DNA of 64,000 nucleotides from Plantago major. Its lineage: Eukaryota; Streptophyta; Magnoliopsida; Lamiales; Plantaginaceae. The position numbers were made by a program, and so were the translations under genes. Position 1 is the first letter of the stretch, and every line of letters starts with the position of its first letter. Positions 1 through 11,030 of the stretch are shown here, in pieces. The DNA lies in NCBI GenBank assembly GCA_026545765.1, contig CM048840.1, positions 84,720,877 through 84,784,876 on the forward strand, given 5' to 3'. The notes under the pieces were generated by a model. That model searched no databases. It saw nothing but the letters and a program-made list of their open reading frames with translations, and was not told where the DNA came from.

Positions 1-14
1 TGGACCCTGGGTTT

Positions 15-2370
15 CTAGGGTTGCTTTTCAGCAAACTTAGCCTTTCTGACCAGGTTCCTTCTAACTCTGGCATTCAGTTTTTCAGTGGCTTGAGATTTCT
101 TCCACTTTTGTCTATTGCTACGTGCAATATCAGCCTTGCGCCATTGGTCTTGTCCTTCCTTATATTGTTGCAGAAGAACTTTTCCAATAGCACGATAGCC
201 AATGCCATTTCGAACACCTTTGGCTTTCTGAATATGTTCTTCAGAAGCCTTACTAGTTTCTGCACCATCTTTATTTTCATAAAATGGTACAGTAGAGAAT
301 TTGCCTATTCCAGCAATTCTTCCTTTCCTAGTAATGTAGCAATGTGGATGGTTGCATGTCTGAGGGTTGTGTTTCTTTTCAGAAACCTTATCCACAAGTT
401 TCTTGTGAACTTGTTGTTCTTTCAAAGGCTGGGTTGCTACTCCTTTTCCTTTGTCAACTACCCTAGCTTTCTGACCAATGCTATAGGTGGTTGAAGAACC
501 ATTCTTTTGACTTTTTACAAAGGTCAACCTTTCATCACTCTTCTTCAGAGGAGATGAATTACTCGATTGTTCATCAAGTCCAAGTCCACCTTTCTCAGAG
601 GGATCTCTCAGATAGGATTGAACCTCAGTGAGAGTGTCACTAGCCTTTGCATAAGATTGGAAGGATAGTTCTTTCTTTCTGAGTTCTTCATTTTCAGAGA
701 GCAGCTTCATAAATTTTTTTATTGAGTTCATCCAAGGCTAGTTTGTGAGAATTTTTATTCTGAAATTCTCAGATATCTGAGATTTCCGAAAGGCTATTTC
801 AGCGTTCTTGTTCTCAGATACTCTGGTTAGCTCAGAAACCTCTTTTTCAAGAGTTTCTTTGCTTTCCTCTAGAATTCTGGTTTTGGATTGTGCTTCCAGA
901 AATTCTTTCTCATAACGATCCAATTCACTCTTGACCAACTCCAGATCCTCAATTCCATCATCACTCTCATAGTACAGAAATTGTGAATTGTTAGTTACCT
1001 CATCAGCCATAAGACACATTTCAATGTTGGAGATGTCTGGACCATCAATCTCAGCAACTCCACACATTTCATTCTTCTTAAGGCCGAAGTCAATTACATC
1101 GTGGGTGATTCCACACAATTCTGGTGATGGTAGGTTTGAGTCATCTGAATCTCCATCTTCAGAATCTGTCTCAATGTCTAGAGCATCAAGTTGAATTTGA
1201 ATCTTCTTCCTTTCTTCAGTCAGTAAGGCCCTTTGATTTCTCTTGAAGTTTCTTCTGTCCTTCTTGTCACCTGCCTTAAGCTTATTTAAAGTAGGACAAT
1301 CTCTCTTGAAGTGACCAGGCTTTTGACAAAAGAAGCAGATATCATTTCCTATTTCTGCAGCTTCAGTACTAACACCTTTCTGAATGGGGGTGTTCAGAGA
1401 GTTGTTCATTTGTATGTTCTTGTACTGATGATAGTTTGGGCCAAGATGCTTTTTCAGCTTTTCTTTAGCTTTTCTTTAGCTTTTCTTCTCTCAATCTCTT
1501 GACTCACAAATTTCTTCATGTGTCTTACTGCAAGAGCATTTTCTTCAGATGCTTCTTTGGTATCCTTCTTTTCAGAAGTACCTTGAGAAATTAGAGCAAC
1601 ACTTTGCAACTTTTCAGCTGTTTGTTCTCTCTGAGTTGTCTCATAGTCTACAGTAGCAAGATGAGAAAAGAGCTCTACTGGAGTAATATTTGGCATCCCT
1701 TGGTTGAAATAGAAGAACTTAGTGTGCTCCAGTTGTGATTGAGACTTCTGACAATAGTCTTAATCTTTTCTGACTGGGAGTATCTATTGTTTTCACCAAG
1801 TGCATCCATATCACTCATAAGAGTAGTAAATCTGAAATTAAGTTCTTCCAGAGTTTCAGTGGGACCTTGTTTGAAGTTTTGGAACTTCAATTTAAGAACT
1901 TCGAACTTGTTTTCTTTGGTTTTCTCAGTTCCGGCACAGATTTCTTCAATCAGTTGCCAGGCAACTTTCGCCGTTTTAGCACCCCACAGTTTACACTGTA
2001 TGTGCTCAGGTGTCGATCTGATGATTATATTATGAGCTTGACCATCCAATCTGTGTCTCTTGGCATCTTCAGATGTCCAGAGCTCTCTTGGCTTGTCTTC
2101 ATACATAATGCTTCCACGAGCAACATGACCACTATCACTAGCAGCTATATCCTCGCTTCCATCTTCCTTGTCTGAGGCTTTTCTTCCATCAGACACCTCA
2201 GTAACTTGTTTGAGTTGTCTGATTTTGATAGGCCCTTCATTGATGACATAGATCATTTCGTCACTAATGGCCTCCAGATGAAGCATCATGTTGTTCTTGC
2301 ATTTCTCGTAGTTTTCTGGTTTCAGAATGGGTGCATCACTCAGAGACATACCTGCACACTTAACAAACAA
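15..2370 (-). pseudogene. Copia gag region, frameshifted
   Basis: Four consecutive minus-strand frames make up one gag-like coding region. 2370-1675 encodes the N-terminal part starting near MSLSDAPILKPENYEK, with a UBN2-type gag core. 1696-1454 continues in another frame. 1409-738 holds the zinc knuckle CFFCQKPGHFKRDC (C-x2-C-x4-H-x4-C), an acidic stretch and a Glu/Lys-rich coiled coil. 731-15 continues downstream with a basic, Cys/His-containing tail. The breaks fall at about 1720, at an 11-bp tandem triplication (1456-1486) and in an A-run near 715-735. Each break shifts frame without losing recognisable downstream sequence, so this is a recently broken gag rather than several genes. Plus-strand reading frames here are shadows. 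Confidence 0.85.
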
Positions 2371-2451
2371 ATTATATAGTCCTCAGAGAGGGAAAAGTTT
2401 CTTCACCTATCTGGGGATTTAGGTTCAGTGCAGAAGGCTTGTGAACCTCCT

Positions 2452-2463
2452 GCTCTGATACCA
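2452..2463 (-). other. Primer binding site (initiator tRNA-Met type)
   Basis: Minus strand TGGTATCAGAGC lies 2 nt from the LTR end. It matches the 3' end complement of plant initiator tRNA-Met, the usual primer of plant copia elements. Confidence 0.9.
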
Positions 2464-2860
2464 CTTGTTGGTCCAGATAACGGCAAAGTAAAAGACTAGA
2501 GGGGGGGTGAATAGTCTTTTAAAACTTTTGTCGATAAACACAGTTTCTCAGAAACCTGCGGGTTTCTGATACTTAAATTCAGAGCGCGGAAGACTTTAAG
2601 ATAGGTAAGTGCAGAAACAATAAGTATGTGTGTGTGTGCTTTGCTGAAATGTAAATACAGAAAGGTAAATGACACATCAAGTATAGTGGTATCTGGAGGT
2701 GGCGTAATCCTCCAACTAATCCACTTCGGTCTTTCTGAGACCTAGAATTCACTAGAACAGATAATTGAGTTCACCTTACAATAATCCTATTCTAAGATTC
2801 TTAAACAAATGGTTCCCAACCAAATGTTCCCCCTGAGTTATTCCCCAGCTCCTAGAGCTA

Positions 2861-2982
2861 AGTACTTCCTCTACTCAGATAACCTTGGAGTTATTCCCTG
2901 ATTTCCCAAATCAAGTACTTCCTCTACTCCGATAACCTTGGAGTTATTCCCTGATTTCCCAAATCAAGTACTTCCTCTACTC
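2861..2982. repeat. 53-bp tandem repeat inside the copia LTR, about 2.3 copies
   Basis: The unit beginning agtacttcct recurs at 2861, 2914 and 2967, exactly 53 bp apart, with only a one-base change between copies. It lies in the R/U5 half of the LTR and looks like a local duplication. Confidence 0.9.
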
Positions 2983-3360
2983 CACGCCTTGATGGTGTTG
3001 GTTATAAGGTTTTGTCAGAGAGGCTTCTCGTATAACTTTTCAGTTATGTTTTCAGAGAGCCTAATAGAACAAGACTACTTAATACACTTGTTCAGTTGAT
3101 GGCAGTATGCTCTTTACTGACCCAAGTAATTGATGTCCGTTCTGGAGAATGAGCTTCAGAAAGGGTATCTGATAGTTCAACTCTTTCACGAATAACAATA
3201 TCTTGTTAAGGTTCAGGACAACTTAGAACTACTAGTGATTCTTCAAGCAACAGAAAGCTTTCAGAAAGGGTAGTAGAGTGCTTGAGAGAATACTTTGCTT
3301 GATGGTAAGTTTGCAAGATAGAGCATTCTAAGGTATGTTCTTCAAGCATCTAAGTGTGTG

Positions 3361-3368
3361 ATATATAT
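3361..3368 (-). promoter_or_regulatory. Putative TATA box of the copia LTR
   Basis: A TATATATA stretch about 500 bp into the LTR on the minus strand, followed by A/T-rich and then mixed sequence. Position and composition fit the U3 promoter of a long copia LTR. There is no expression evidence. Confidence 0.45.
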
Positions 3369-4005
3369 AGATAAATTTGAGAGGCGTTTGAATTGTATCC
3401 GTTGTGCTCTCTATCAAATTATATCCGTTTATATCTTGAACTATGTACTTAGAAGTCACTATCTCATGTTTCAGAGAGGACTTGCTTTTTAAGGCATTTA
3501 CGCGATGCATTTAATGCATAATCTTTCATTGTCCTATAGTCTCAACGGATACATGAGCCTTTCTGATGGCTTGCATGCTCCATACTCATGATGTCATATG
3601 TCCAGAATCATATTTCGAAAGTAAGTTAATATACTTAAGAAAGGATTAAGGACATAGTCTTTCTGAGTTAGACTAAACCTTTGTGTCTTCATAAACCTTG
3701 TGCAATCTTCAGTCTTCTAATCTTCAGAAAAGCTCCATTGCTAGGATTGATCTTCATGGTCTTCTTGAAATAAAAATTACACTCAGAGACCTATAATCCT
3801 AATACAAGATTTACTAGACTAATCATATTCAGTGATCAAAATACTAACAGATATTCCTAACAGTTTGTTTTTGTTTATTTTTATGAGTTTACATTACTAG
3901 TTACTATATATACAAGCCTTTTTGTTTTGCAGTCGACGAAGTTGTACTCGATCGGCGACAGTTGAAAATTGAATAACTTTACATTACATATTCTTTATGT
4001 AATTA

Positions 4006-4214
4006 CTCCCTCGGTTCAACATAACGTTTTACATTTGTCATTTTGCCACGCTCTTAACAAATAATAAATATGTTAACCTTAGCCACAAATCATCATTTTG
4101 CCTCTCAAAGTGCACCTTTTTTATGTTTCACTCCTAAAAACTCATGTTGTTTTAATTTTTCACCTAAAACTATACGTCAACGTTAATGTATGAAGTTCTC
4201 TGAAATGGAAGGAG
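4006..4214. mobile_element. Degenerate Stowaway MITE
   Basis: It starts CTCCCTCGGTTC after TA (4004-4005) and ends GGAAGGAG before TA (4215-4216). Subterminal sequences are related in inverted order. The ends are diverged from the CTCCCTCC consensus, so it is an older copy. Confidence 0.6.
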
Positions 4215-4489
4215 TAGCTATTAGTTGTCAATTCTAATTATCGAAATTAATTTATTTTATCATTCTTCAATTTAATATTAAAATAAATTATATCGTGGCA
4301 TCGCCAAGTACTAGTACTAGTTTATAACAAATTTAACCTTATTTAAATTAGACGAGTTCAAATGACACATGTCACCAATTTAAATGAAAGAGTAGATGAT
4401 AGTGTACCAATTTATGGAACATTGGTGAGTAGAATTTGTAGACTATTTGTCACCAAATATTCTAAAAGAAGATCCAACATAAGTCAATA

Positions 4490-4722
4490 CTCCCTCCATT
4501 TCAGATAAAGTGTTGCAATTTGGATTTGCACCAATTTTAAGAAAAAATAGAAAGTACAAGTGGTCCCCCTGATTGTTAGAGATTAACTGAGTGACATATT
4601 GTAATAAAAGTGAAAGGTAGAAAGTTTTATTATTTAACTAATTTTCATAAATGGAAATTGTAACATTTTTAGTGAAACGCCGGAAACGGAAAGTTGTAAC
4701 ACTTTCTCTGAAATGGAGGGAG
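4490..4722. mobile_element. Stowaway MITE, 233 bp, TA duplication
   Basis: Inverted ends CTCCCTCCATTTCAG and CTGAAATGGAGGGAG, flanked by TA at 4488-4489 and 4723-4724. The termini are perfectly complementary over 15 bp. Size, ends and TA target are diagnostic of Tc1/mariner-derived Stowaway elements. Confidence 0.92.
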
Positions 4723-4943
4723 TACAATATTGTAACTCAGAGAGTGCTAAGTTAATATAATTTGTAACTCAGCGAGTCATGAATTAATATAATCTTACAA
4801 ACTCAGAGGGTCTTTGTTTGAACTAAAATTTCAAGAGGGTACCGACATGTGAGTAAGTTAAAAAACCCATATATTCCAACCCGAGCAAATGAAGTTATTT
4901 TTGTCAAGTAGTCCCATAACTTGACGTGACAAACGACCAATGC

Positions 4944-5066
4944 TATGTTCTCTTCGCCTGCAAACTCATTCAGTTTAGTTCAGATCCATTTAGTTCAGTT
5001 CAGTTCTGCTTAGTTATATTTTATACTATAATTCAGTTCCATTCATTTCAGTGCAAACAAGACAAC
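4944..5066. mobile_element. Short MITE-like repeat, family F (copy 1)
   Basis: About 120 bp that closely matches, in inverse orientation, 33295-33416. Shared features are a tgttctcttcg end, a CAGTTTAGTTCAG-rich core and a terminal part with CAAACAAGACAAC or its equivalent. The ends are loosely complementary. It lies about 290 bp upstream of the RING gene start. The target duplication is not clear. Confidence 0.65.
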
Positions 5067-5355
5067 GGAGTCCAAGACTTTAACCATCCTCGTCCTGTTG
5101 GATATTTAAGTGCTTGCTTTTGGTCAAGAATTTTCCCAATATTTCATAGTCTAACCAAGTCCAATCTCAAGTTGGCCAATGAGATCATCTTCGTTCAACA
5201 TCAATAACAATCACCCTTAACCAATTTCTCCACTTCCACATTATTCAGTAACCATTTTCCCCTTCAAATCAGTCATCTCATCTATACCATCCTGAACTTC
5301 CCTTCACTTCCATAGATATTTTTTGATCCTTGCAACCTCAAACTAACAATAACAC

Positions 5356-8124
5356 ATGGAGCTTATATCAATACTTGTCATACTCTCTTCTATCTTACTC
5401 TTCCAAACATATTCATCTCACTCTGCCAACATATGTCAGCCTAGTTCATGCCACGCAAACGGCCCGATAGTTCGGTTTCCTTTCTGGCTAACCGACCGTC
5501 AGCCGGCCCACTGCGGATACCCGAATTTCAACTTATATTGCAACAGCCACAACCAAACCATTATCAATCTCCCAAACTCAGGCGAATTCATCCTTCTTGA
5601 CATTGACTATGCCACACAATCCGTTATAATAACCGACCCGGATTCCTGTCTACCGAAACGGATCCTCAACTTCACTCTCTTCGGTTCGCCTTTCCATGGC
5701 GAAAACACACACGAGTTCGCTTTCCTAAATTGCTCTCTTAGTTGGACGAACTACACTCTCTCTAGTTACATGCCTCTGTTTTGCCTCAGCGGACAAGAAT
5801 ACACTGTCCTCGCAATGAATTCGCAGTTTACGGTGAGAAATAAGGTAGTGGCGGGGCGGAAAGGGGGTGGATAGACTCGGGCGTCAGAACCCCAAAATCT
5901 AAAAAAATTTATATGTAATATTTTCGATAATTTAAAGTTTCACCCCAACCTAATTCAAATTTTTTGTCACAAAATAGTTCAAGTTAACAACTAAATTTTA
6001 TTTACATGTTTTGTATCATTTCGAAGTAGCTTAATGAAAAATCTGGATCCGTTCCTACAGATTCCAGAGACATGCCGGAGGATAGCTGAGGTTATGATAC
6101 CGGCGCATGTGTCGTTTTACTATTGGTCCGCGAGGGAACTGAAGGAGGAGCTGGATTTGGAGCTTCTTTGGAGCGAGCCTGATTGTGCAGAGTGTGAGAT
6201 GCGGGGTGGCGTTTGCGGGTTTGTGGATTCAGGTGGTGGGGAAATTGGATGCTCCATGCCTTCTAGAACGGGTGAGTTTTCGTACGCATTATCATAAATT
6301 CTGGTTTTTTCTACCCTACAGCATGCAGCATGCTGTACTACCTTCTGAAGTTTTAATGTGTTGTACTGTACAATATTTAATGCATATAATACAATCATGG
6401 TACAAACTTTAAAGCATCAGGAGGTAGTGCAGCATGCGGTAAGGGAGAGTAAATCCATAAATCCAGACTTTTATTCATTAAGTATAGAAGAGCAAATAAT
6501 GATAGTTCGTTCATAAATCATACTACTGTTTTGAGTCAACTATGTTTATGTAGTTCTATGGGGAAAGTTGGAAGTTGGAGCAGTGAGGAAATTTCCCTGT
6601 TTTTGCTGGACCAGAGGACTGTGAATGATGGCTAATTTTAAAAGTATTTAGAATGGGCCAACTTGATTTAAATGAATACTCAGTGTGTCTAATACAAAAT
6701 CAACTAAGAATTATTCCTAATTTACACAAAAAATATAAGTATCTAAAAAATTTATATACTAACTTTTATTATATAATTTAATTGAAAATTTTATAATTAC
6801 AATTTGAGATTAATTCGTTGTTAAAATTGAATTTTATTGATTGTTATAAAATATGACTGGATCGTTTGTAAGGGAGCGAGGGAGTACATATTTTTCATGT
6901 CAGCGTGGCTGCGTGGGATTAGATATTTTTAAGAACGACTAGTGAGGAAATTGATTGGGGGTTTGGAGTTTAGTTAAAAGGTATTTTAATTTGGCTAGTG
7001 AATTTTTCTTTTTCCGTGATTGTATTATGGGAAAGAAATGTGTCGTGGCAAATGGGACATCTATATGAAAACTTCGTCTTCTTTTAAACAATATATCAAT
7101 GTACACGATAGTAGCCGACAGCTTCACCAAATCATATCTTGTCATGATGGCCTTCCCTCCAAACACTTGAGGCTCAGATGCATAAAATATTCGGTTTTGA
7201 GTTTTGGATGGTGAATTGAGTTAAAATAGAGGTATGGTAACTATATTTTTGTTGAATTGGACATAAATGTATTTGAAATATATATGTGAATTTATAGATT
7301 CTGTATGGTTGTTATATAGGGTATTTAAGAGTGAATTGATTTGTCTAAGAGATAAGTGGTGGGTTTTGATATATCTAAGGTTATTCGATTGATTTTAAAG
7401 TTATTTCTTAAATGGCGGCCAAATTTCGTTTGGTTAAAATGAGTCTTATAATTCCAGGAGGTTATGGGTTCGATTAAAATCGACAATGAGTTGTGATCTG
7501 ATGTATCTTGAGTTATGATAGATTTATCAATCGATGATTATGTATCGATTGATATGAATGATATATTAGTTCCATTAATATGATTGTAATAGTGATATTC
7601 TCAAAAAAAAAGTTATTTGATTAATTTAATGTTGGAGTAAGTTTTTTGATTAATTTAATGTTGCAGTTCTTCCAAGAAGCACCAAGTACGGAATCATAAT
7701 TGGAATCGGGATACCCGGAACGATATGCATTATAGGGTTATTGAGTTACGCGTGTGGTTTGATAAATGCCATAAGGGCTAGGCGTCGTCTCAACTCAGAG
7801 CTTCCTCTCACCTCAATTTTATATCGAAATCCGACCATCAAAATTAACAACGGTTTAGATGGACCTACGATAGAGTCATTCCCGAAGACAGTGCTTGGGG
7901 AAAGTCGTCGTCTACCGAAGCCATGTGATACAACTTGTGCAATTTGTCTGGGAGAGTACAAGACTAAAGAGACACTGAGGAGCATTCCAGAGTGTAATCA
8001 CTATTTTCATGTTGATTGTATAGATGAGTGGCTTAAACTTAACGGGACGTGCCCTTTGTGTAGGAAATCTCCTGAAAATTGTTCCTCCATCTCGTTATCG
8101 TCCTCATCCTCTAGTCAATCCTAA
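5356..8124 (+). CDS. ATL20/21/22-like RING-H2 finger membrane protein (putative E3 ubiquitin ligase)
   Basis: Coding exons 5356-5832, 6061-6271 and 7667-8124 give 381 aa. All introns are GT...AG; phases are 0 and 1 and the joins keep frame. Residues 1-24 form a signal peptide. About 27-135 is a Cys-rich GUB_WAK galacturonan-binding-type domain (CHANGPIVRFPFWL, CGYPNFNLYC). Exon 2 adds the WAK-associated Cys cluster (CAECEMRGGVCGF). A transmembrane helix spans about 237-262. The C-terminal RING-H2 has ligands C320, C323, C339, H341, H344, C347, C358, C361. This order (signal, GUB_WAK, TM, RING-H2) defines the ATL20-22 subgroup. The family's expected role is E2-dependent ubiquitination by a plasma- or endomembrane protein with an outward-facing sugar-binding domain; the substrate is unknown. 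The tail ends in a Ser-rich run. Intron 2 (1.4 kb) is AT-rich and without clear inserts. Confidence 0.93.
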
Positions 8125-8864
8125 TTTTGCCGATGAAGTAGTGTATGTAATATTACGAAGATAGTTGATCTGATGATGATGATAATACACATAGCGAATT
8201 AGCAATATATTTGGAGTGACCCTCATACTAGACCCATACATTGTCAGTACTAAAAGATGGTGTTTTACTTGAACATACTTCTTAACTGCAGTGCACTAAA
8301 AACCTAAGCGGGCCAGTCCTTTCAACCATTCAAACCGGGATTTTTGAGCATAGCGGTCCGATCAGCTAGCTAAACCCGGTGCCCAATTGTTGAACCGGAT
8401 AGAAGCGATGAAACCGGGCAATTTTCAATTAAACCGCTGACTCATTAAACCGAACATAGACCGATTTTATATAAGAAATTGAATATCATTTATAATGTTA
8501 AAGTTCATAATTGAACATGAATATGGTGTCCGTGAGGGTGAACCCTCACATCTTCCACTTGGAGACAACTTATTTTATGTTGATTGAGTGTATTATTTGA
8601 ATTTAGTATTCAATATAATCTTTCTTCAACATATTTTCAACTTTTTTCAATGTCATCAATTTCCTTCATAAACAAAGTTGAATAGTTGTGAACTTTTTCT
8701 TTTAACATTCATTATCCGTGGACAAATTACAATTGCATTTATTTGAATAACAATATTTCAATCGTTTAACATGCAGGTCCTTTTTTGAAATAATTTCTAA
8801 ATCTAAATTTTACACGACTTATTTATTAGTGGATTAATTATATATATTTTTTCTAATCTCTATG
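8125..8864. other. Intergenic, AACCGG-rich patch then AT-rich DNA
   Basis: 8290-8470 holds many short ACCGG/CCGGT motifs, reminiscent of the hAT element at 10459-11131, and may be a decayed relative. No ends can be set. The first 100-150 bp are probably the RING gene 3' UTR. The rest is AT-rich with no reading frame of note. Confidence 0.4.
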
Positions 8865-8872
8865 CTAATTTT

Positions 8873-9767
8873 AGGGATAATTACATAGACCACCTCTGTT
8901 AGATAGCCTCTACTCATCCAAGTACCAATTAGTTCAACAATAACGAACAAATAACAATTAGAATATTTCTATTACATGTAAGTTCAAAAGTCAAACAAAT
9001 TTAAATTTAGCCAAACACATCCCTTCACAAGTTTTTACTGAAAATTGCAAATTTAACCCTAACTTATAACAAATTATATATTTACTTTAAAATTAAATTA
9101 ATTTACAACATATAATATTCAACAAACTAATAAATAAAATATTTAAAATAAAAAGGTTTTTTAAAGAAAAAAGAAAAAGAAAAACGGAAAGCAAAAGATC
9201 CACCGGGAGCAGCTCCGGTGGCCGGAGATGCTCCTATAAGAGCTGCTCCGATCGGAGCAACTCCAGTTGGAGTTGTTAAGCTCCGATCTGGTATTTACTG
9301 ACTCGTGGGCTCATTCAAGCGACTCGAGAAACATTGTGGCTGACTCGATATGGGCTATTCACACTCGACCGGAGTTGTTCCGACCACCGGAGCTGCTCTG
9401 GTGGAGCTTTTTTTTTTTTTTTTTTTTCTTTTTAAAAAAAATTATAATAAACTTCTAATTACGTTCAATTTGGGACGAAATTCGTTTCTGATTTTGCAAT
9501 TAAGTCCATAAATTATTTAGAAAAATTAATTCATGTTATTAAACAATAAATTAGGTATTCAACAAAAAATATTGGAAGATAAATGACTTAAGTTGAATTA
9601 GGAAGAAATAAGGGATACCTTTTCAAATTGACAAAATAAGGCAATGTTTGGTATCCATCCTTTGGTCAACGAAAAAATGGAAAAATGGACCTATATGTTA
9701 TTGTTGAACTAACTGGTATCCAGGTGTAATTAGAATATCTATGAGGGGTACTGGATAAAATTCACCC
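8873..9767. mobile_element. Non-autonomous hAT-like element, 895 bp, 8-bp TSD
   Basis: Flanked by perfect 8-bp repeats ctaatttt (8865-8872 and 9768-9775). The outer ends are imperfect inverted repeats (AGGGATAATTAC against GGGTGAATTTTATCC). Further in they include the near-identical inverted stretch taccaattagttcaacaat / attgttgaactaactggta. No transposase frame. An 8-bp duplication points to hAT; assignment to another superfamily with 8-9 bp TSD is possible. Confidence 0.75.
9200..9404. repeat. GC-rich inverted repeat with self-complementary arms
   Basis: 9200-9221 and 9384-9404 are inverted copies, and each arm is itself close to palindromic (ccaccgg...ccggtgg). Several GGAGCAGCTCC-like hairpins lie between them. 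Purine-rich flank on the left and pyrimidine-rich flank on the right extend the symmetry. It sits in the centre of the 895-bp element and may be a nested foldback element. Confidence 0.7.
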
Positions 9768-9887
9768 CTAATTTTATAATTGTTCAATGCGTCACGTATT
9801 ATTTGTAAACTATTACTCCCTTAATTTTTAAAATAAGGTGTTTTGATTTTTTCACGCAAATTAAGACAACTTGTTTTTTCATTAACA

Positions 9888-10458
9888 CTAGTAATAACCC
9901 GTGGCGTTGCCACGACATGATTTACTTTTATTATGAATAAGTTTGAAAGGACACATATCCAAATGATAAGTCATATTAAACAAATAAATCAAGGTTCAAT
10001 ACATCAAAAAATATGAAAACAAATCCAAAGTGGATGTATACAATCGTCGTATAAAAAATGTCTCTTTCCATCTGCAAAACAAATATTATAAGTAATTTAG
10101 TTAATATTGGGAATCAATTAACCGTAAACTGATATTTTAAACATAAAGTGCATTCATATAAAGCATACATACATCAAAGATTCCTAAACACTTTCTTGTA
10201 GAGGACATTGGTGGTGGTGTAAGTTGGGTTACCCTCCTCATCCAATGCTAAGACCATGAGCCCCTTCTTGCTCGTAACTCTGGAAAATACCACATATAGC
10301 TGACCATGGCTAAAAATAGGCTTTGGGAGATAGAGTCCAACATGAGTTCAATAGTACGGGTCTTGTATGTATAGTTTTAAAATACATAATGTACATTCAT
10401 GCCGTTTGAATAACATACGGTATATCCACACATATTTTGAAGATTATAAGGTATATGA
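9888..10458 (-). mobile_element. Helitron 3' end with helicase remnant
   Basis: Read on the minus strand, the element ends ...hairpin, TAATAACC-type spacer, CTAG, then T: CTAG at 9888-9891, preceded by a hairpin CGTGGC-loop-GCCACG at 9900-9914. This is the 3' structure of Helitrons (hairpin about 10 nt from CTRR, inserted between A and T). The last part of a Helitron helicase frame lies just inside. The 5' end was not found; the hAT element at 10459 lies across or near its continuation. Confidence 0.8.
10174..10341 (-). pseudogene. Helitron Rep/helicase C-terminal fragment
   Basis: A minus-strand frame encodes GLYLPKPIFSHGQLYVVFSR and continues through VTSKKGLMVL to a TGA at 10176-10174. The PVFSHGQLYVALSR...TNVVYKEVF-type block is the conserved C-terminus of PIF1-like helicases of plant Helitrons. 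Upstream codons lose frame at about 10342, and no further helicase motifs are visible. It is a 55-residue relic. Confidence 0.85.
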
Positions 10459-10958
10459 CTATGTTTTAAAATTCGGGTCGGACCGGTAAACCGGTATTGA
10501 ACGGCCCAAATAGGGCTAAAAAACCGGCCTTAAGCCGCTGTCCCCAAAACCGGCAAACTCGGCCCAAGACCGGGTTGGGCCGGTCACCCGGAACCGGGTT
10601 GGGCTTTTTTTTTTTTTTTTAACCCCGTCACGTGCAAATTTAGGAAGAAAAGTATTAAATAAAATATATTTAATTTATATAGTCCAAGAATAAAAAATAC
10701 AAGCACAAAGAAAAAAAAGGCTAGGGCATCTTTTTTTTCTTCTAGTCGAGTCGTGAGGGTCTGGGTTTTTTTTTTTTTTTTTTAAATTAAGGGCTGCTTT
10801 TTTAAAAGACCCCAAAAAACCTTAAAATCCATTCCATTGAGATGTACTAGTTAATTGTTATGTATATTTTGAGTTTTTCATTGGGTTGACACTTTATAAT
10901 GCAAATCAAACATAAAATCCATATTTGTTCTATTTATTAGTTATTCATTTTGTTGGTC

Positions 10959-11030
<72 letters not shown>

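Larger units (their letters stand above)
1..3862 (-). mobile_element. SIRE-like Ty1/copia retrotransposon, 5' part (LTR, PBS, gag)
   Basis: Read on the minus strand, the order is LTR (3862 down to 2466), a tRNA-iMet-type primer binding site, then a gag region reaching the window start. The LTR end next to the PBS has the C-rich stretch (rc of 2500-2508) typical of Sirevirus-lineage LTRs, and gag carries a retroviral-type CCHC knuckle. LTR length (about 1.4 kb) and PBS type fit the SIRE/Maximus lineage of Ty1/copia. The rest of the element (protease, integrase, RT, 3' LTR) lies outside the window. Bases 3863-3867 (gtttg) are one candidate target-site copy; the other is not in the window. Gag is frameshifted, so this copy is not autonomous. 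Confidence 0.88.
2466..3862 (-). repeat. 5' LTR of the copia element
   Basis: On the minus strand it starts TGTTAGG at 3862 and ends CCAACA at 2466, the TG...CA ends expected of an LTR. It is followed after 2 nt by the primer binding site. A TATATATA run at 3361-3368 is a plausible minus-strand promoter, which would put U3 between 3862 and about 3335 and R/U5 below. The second LTR is outside the window, so the boundaries rest on the terminal bases and PBS spacing. Confidence 0.82.

Noticed and set aside
21-494. 157-codon plus-strand frame at the window start
   Set aside because: Shadow of the minus-strand copia gag region, which has recognisable motifs.
2861-2982. Regular repeats resembling a CRISPR array
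   Set aside because: Contiguous 53-bp tandem copies without unique spacers, inside a plant LTR.
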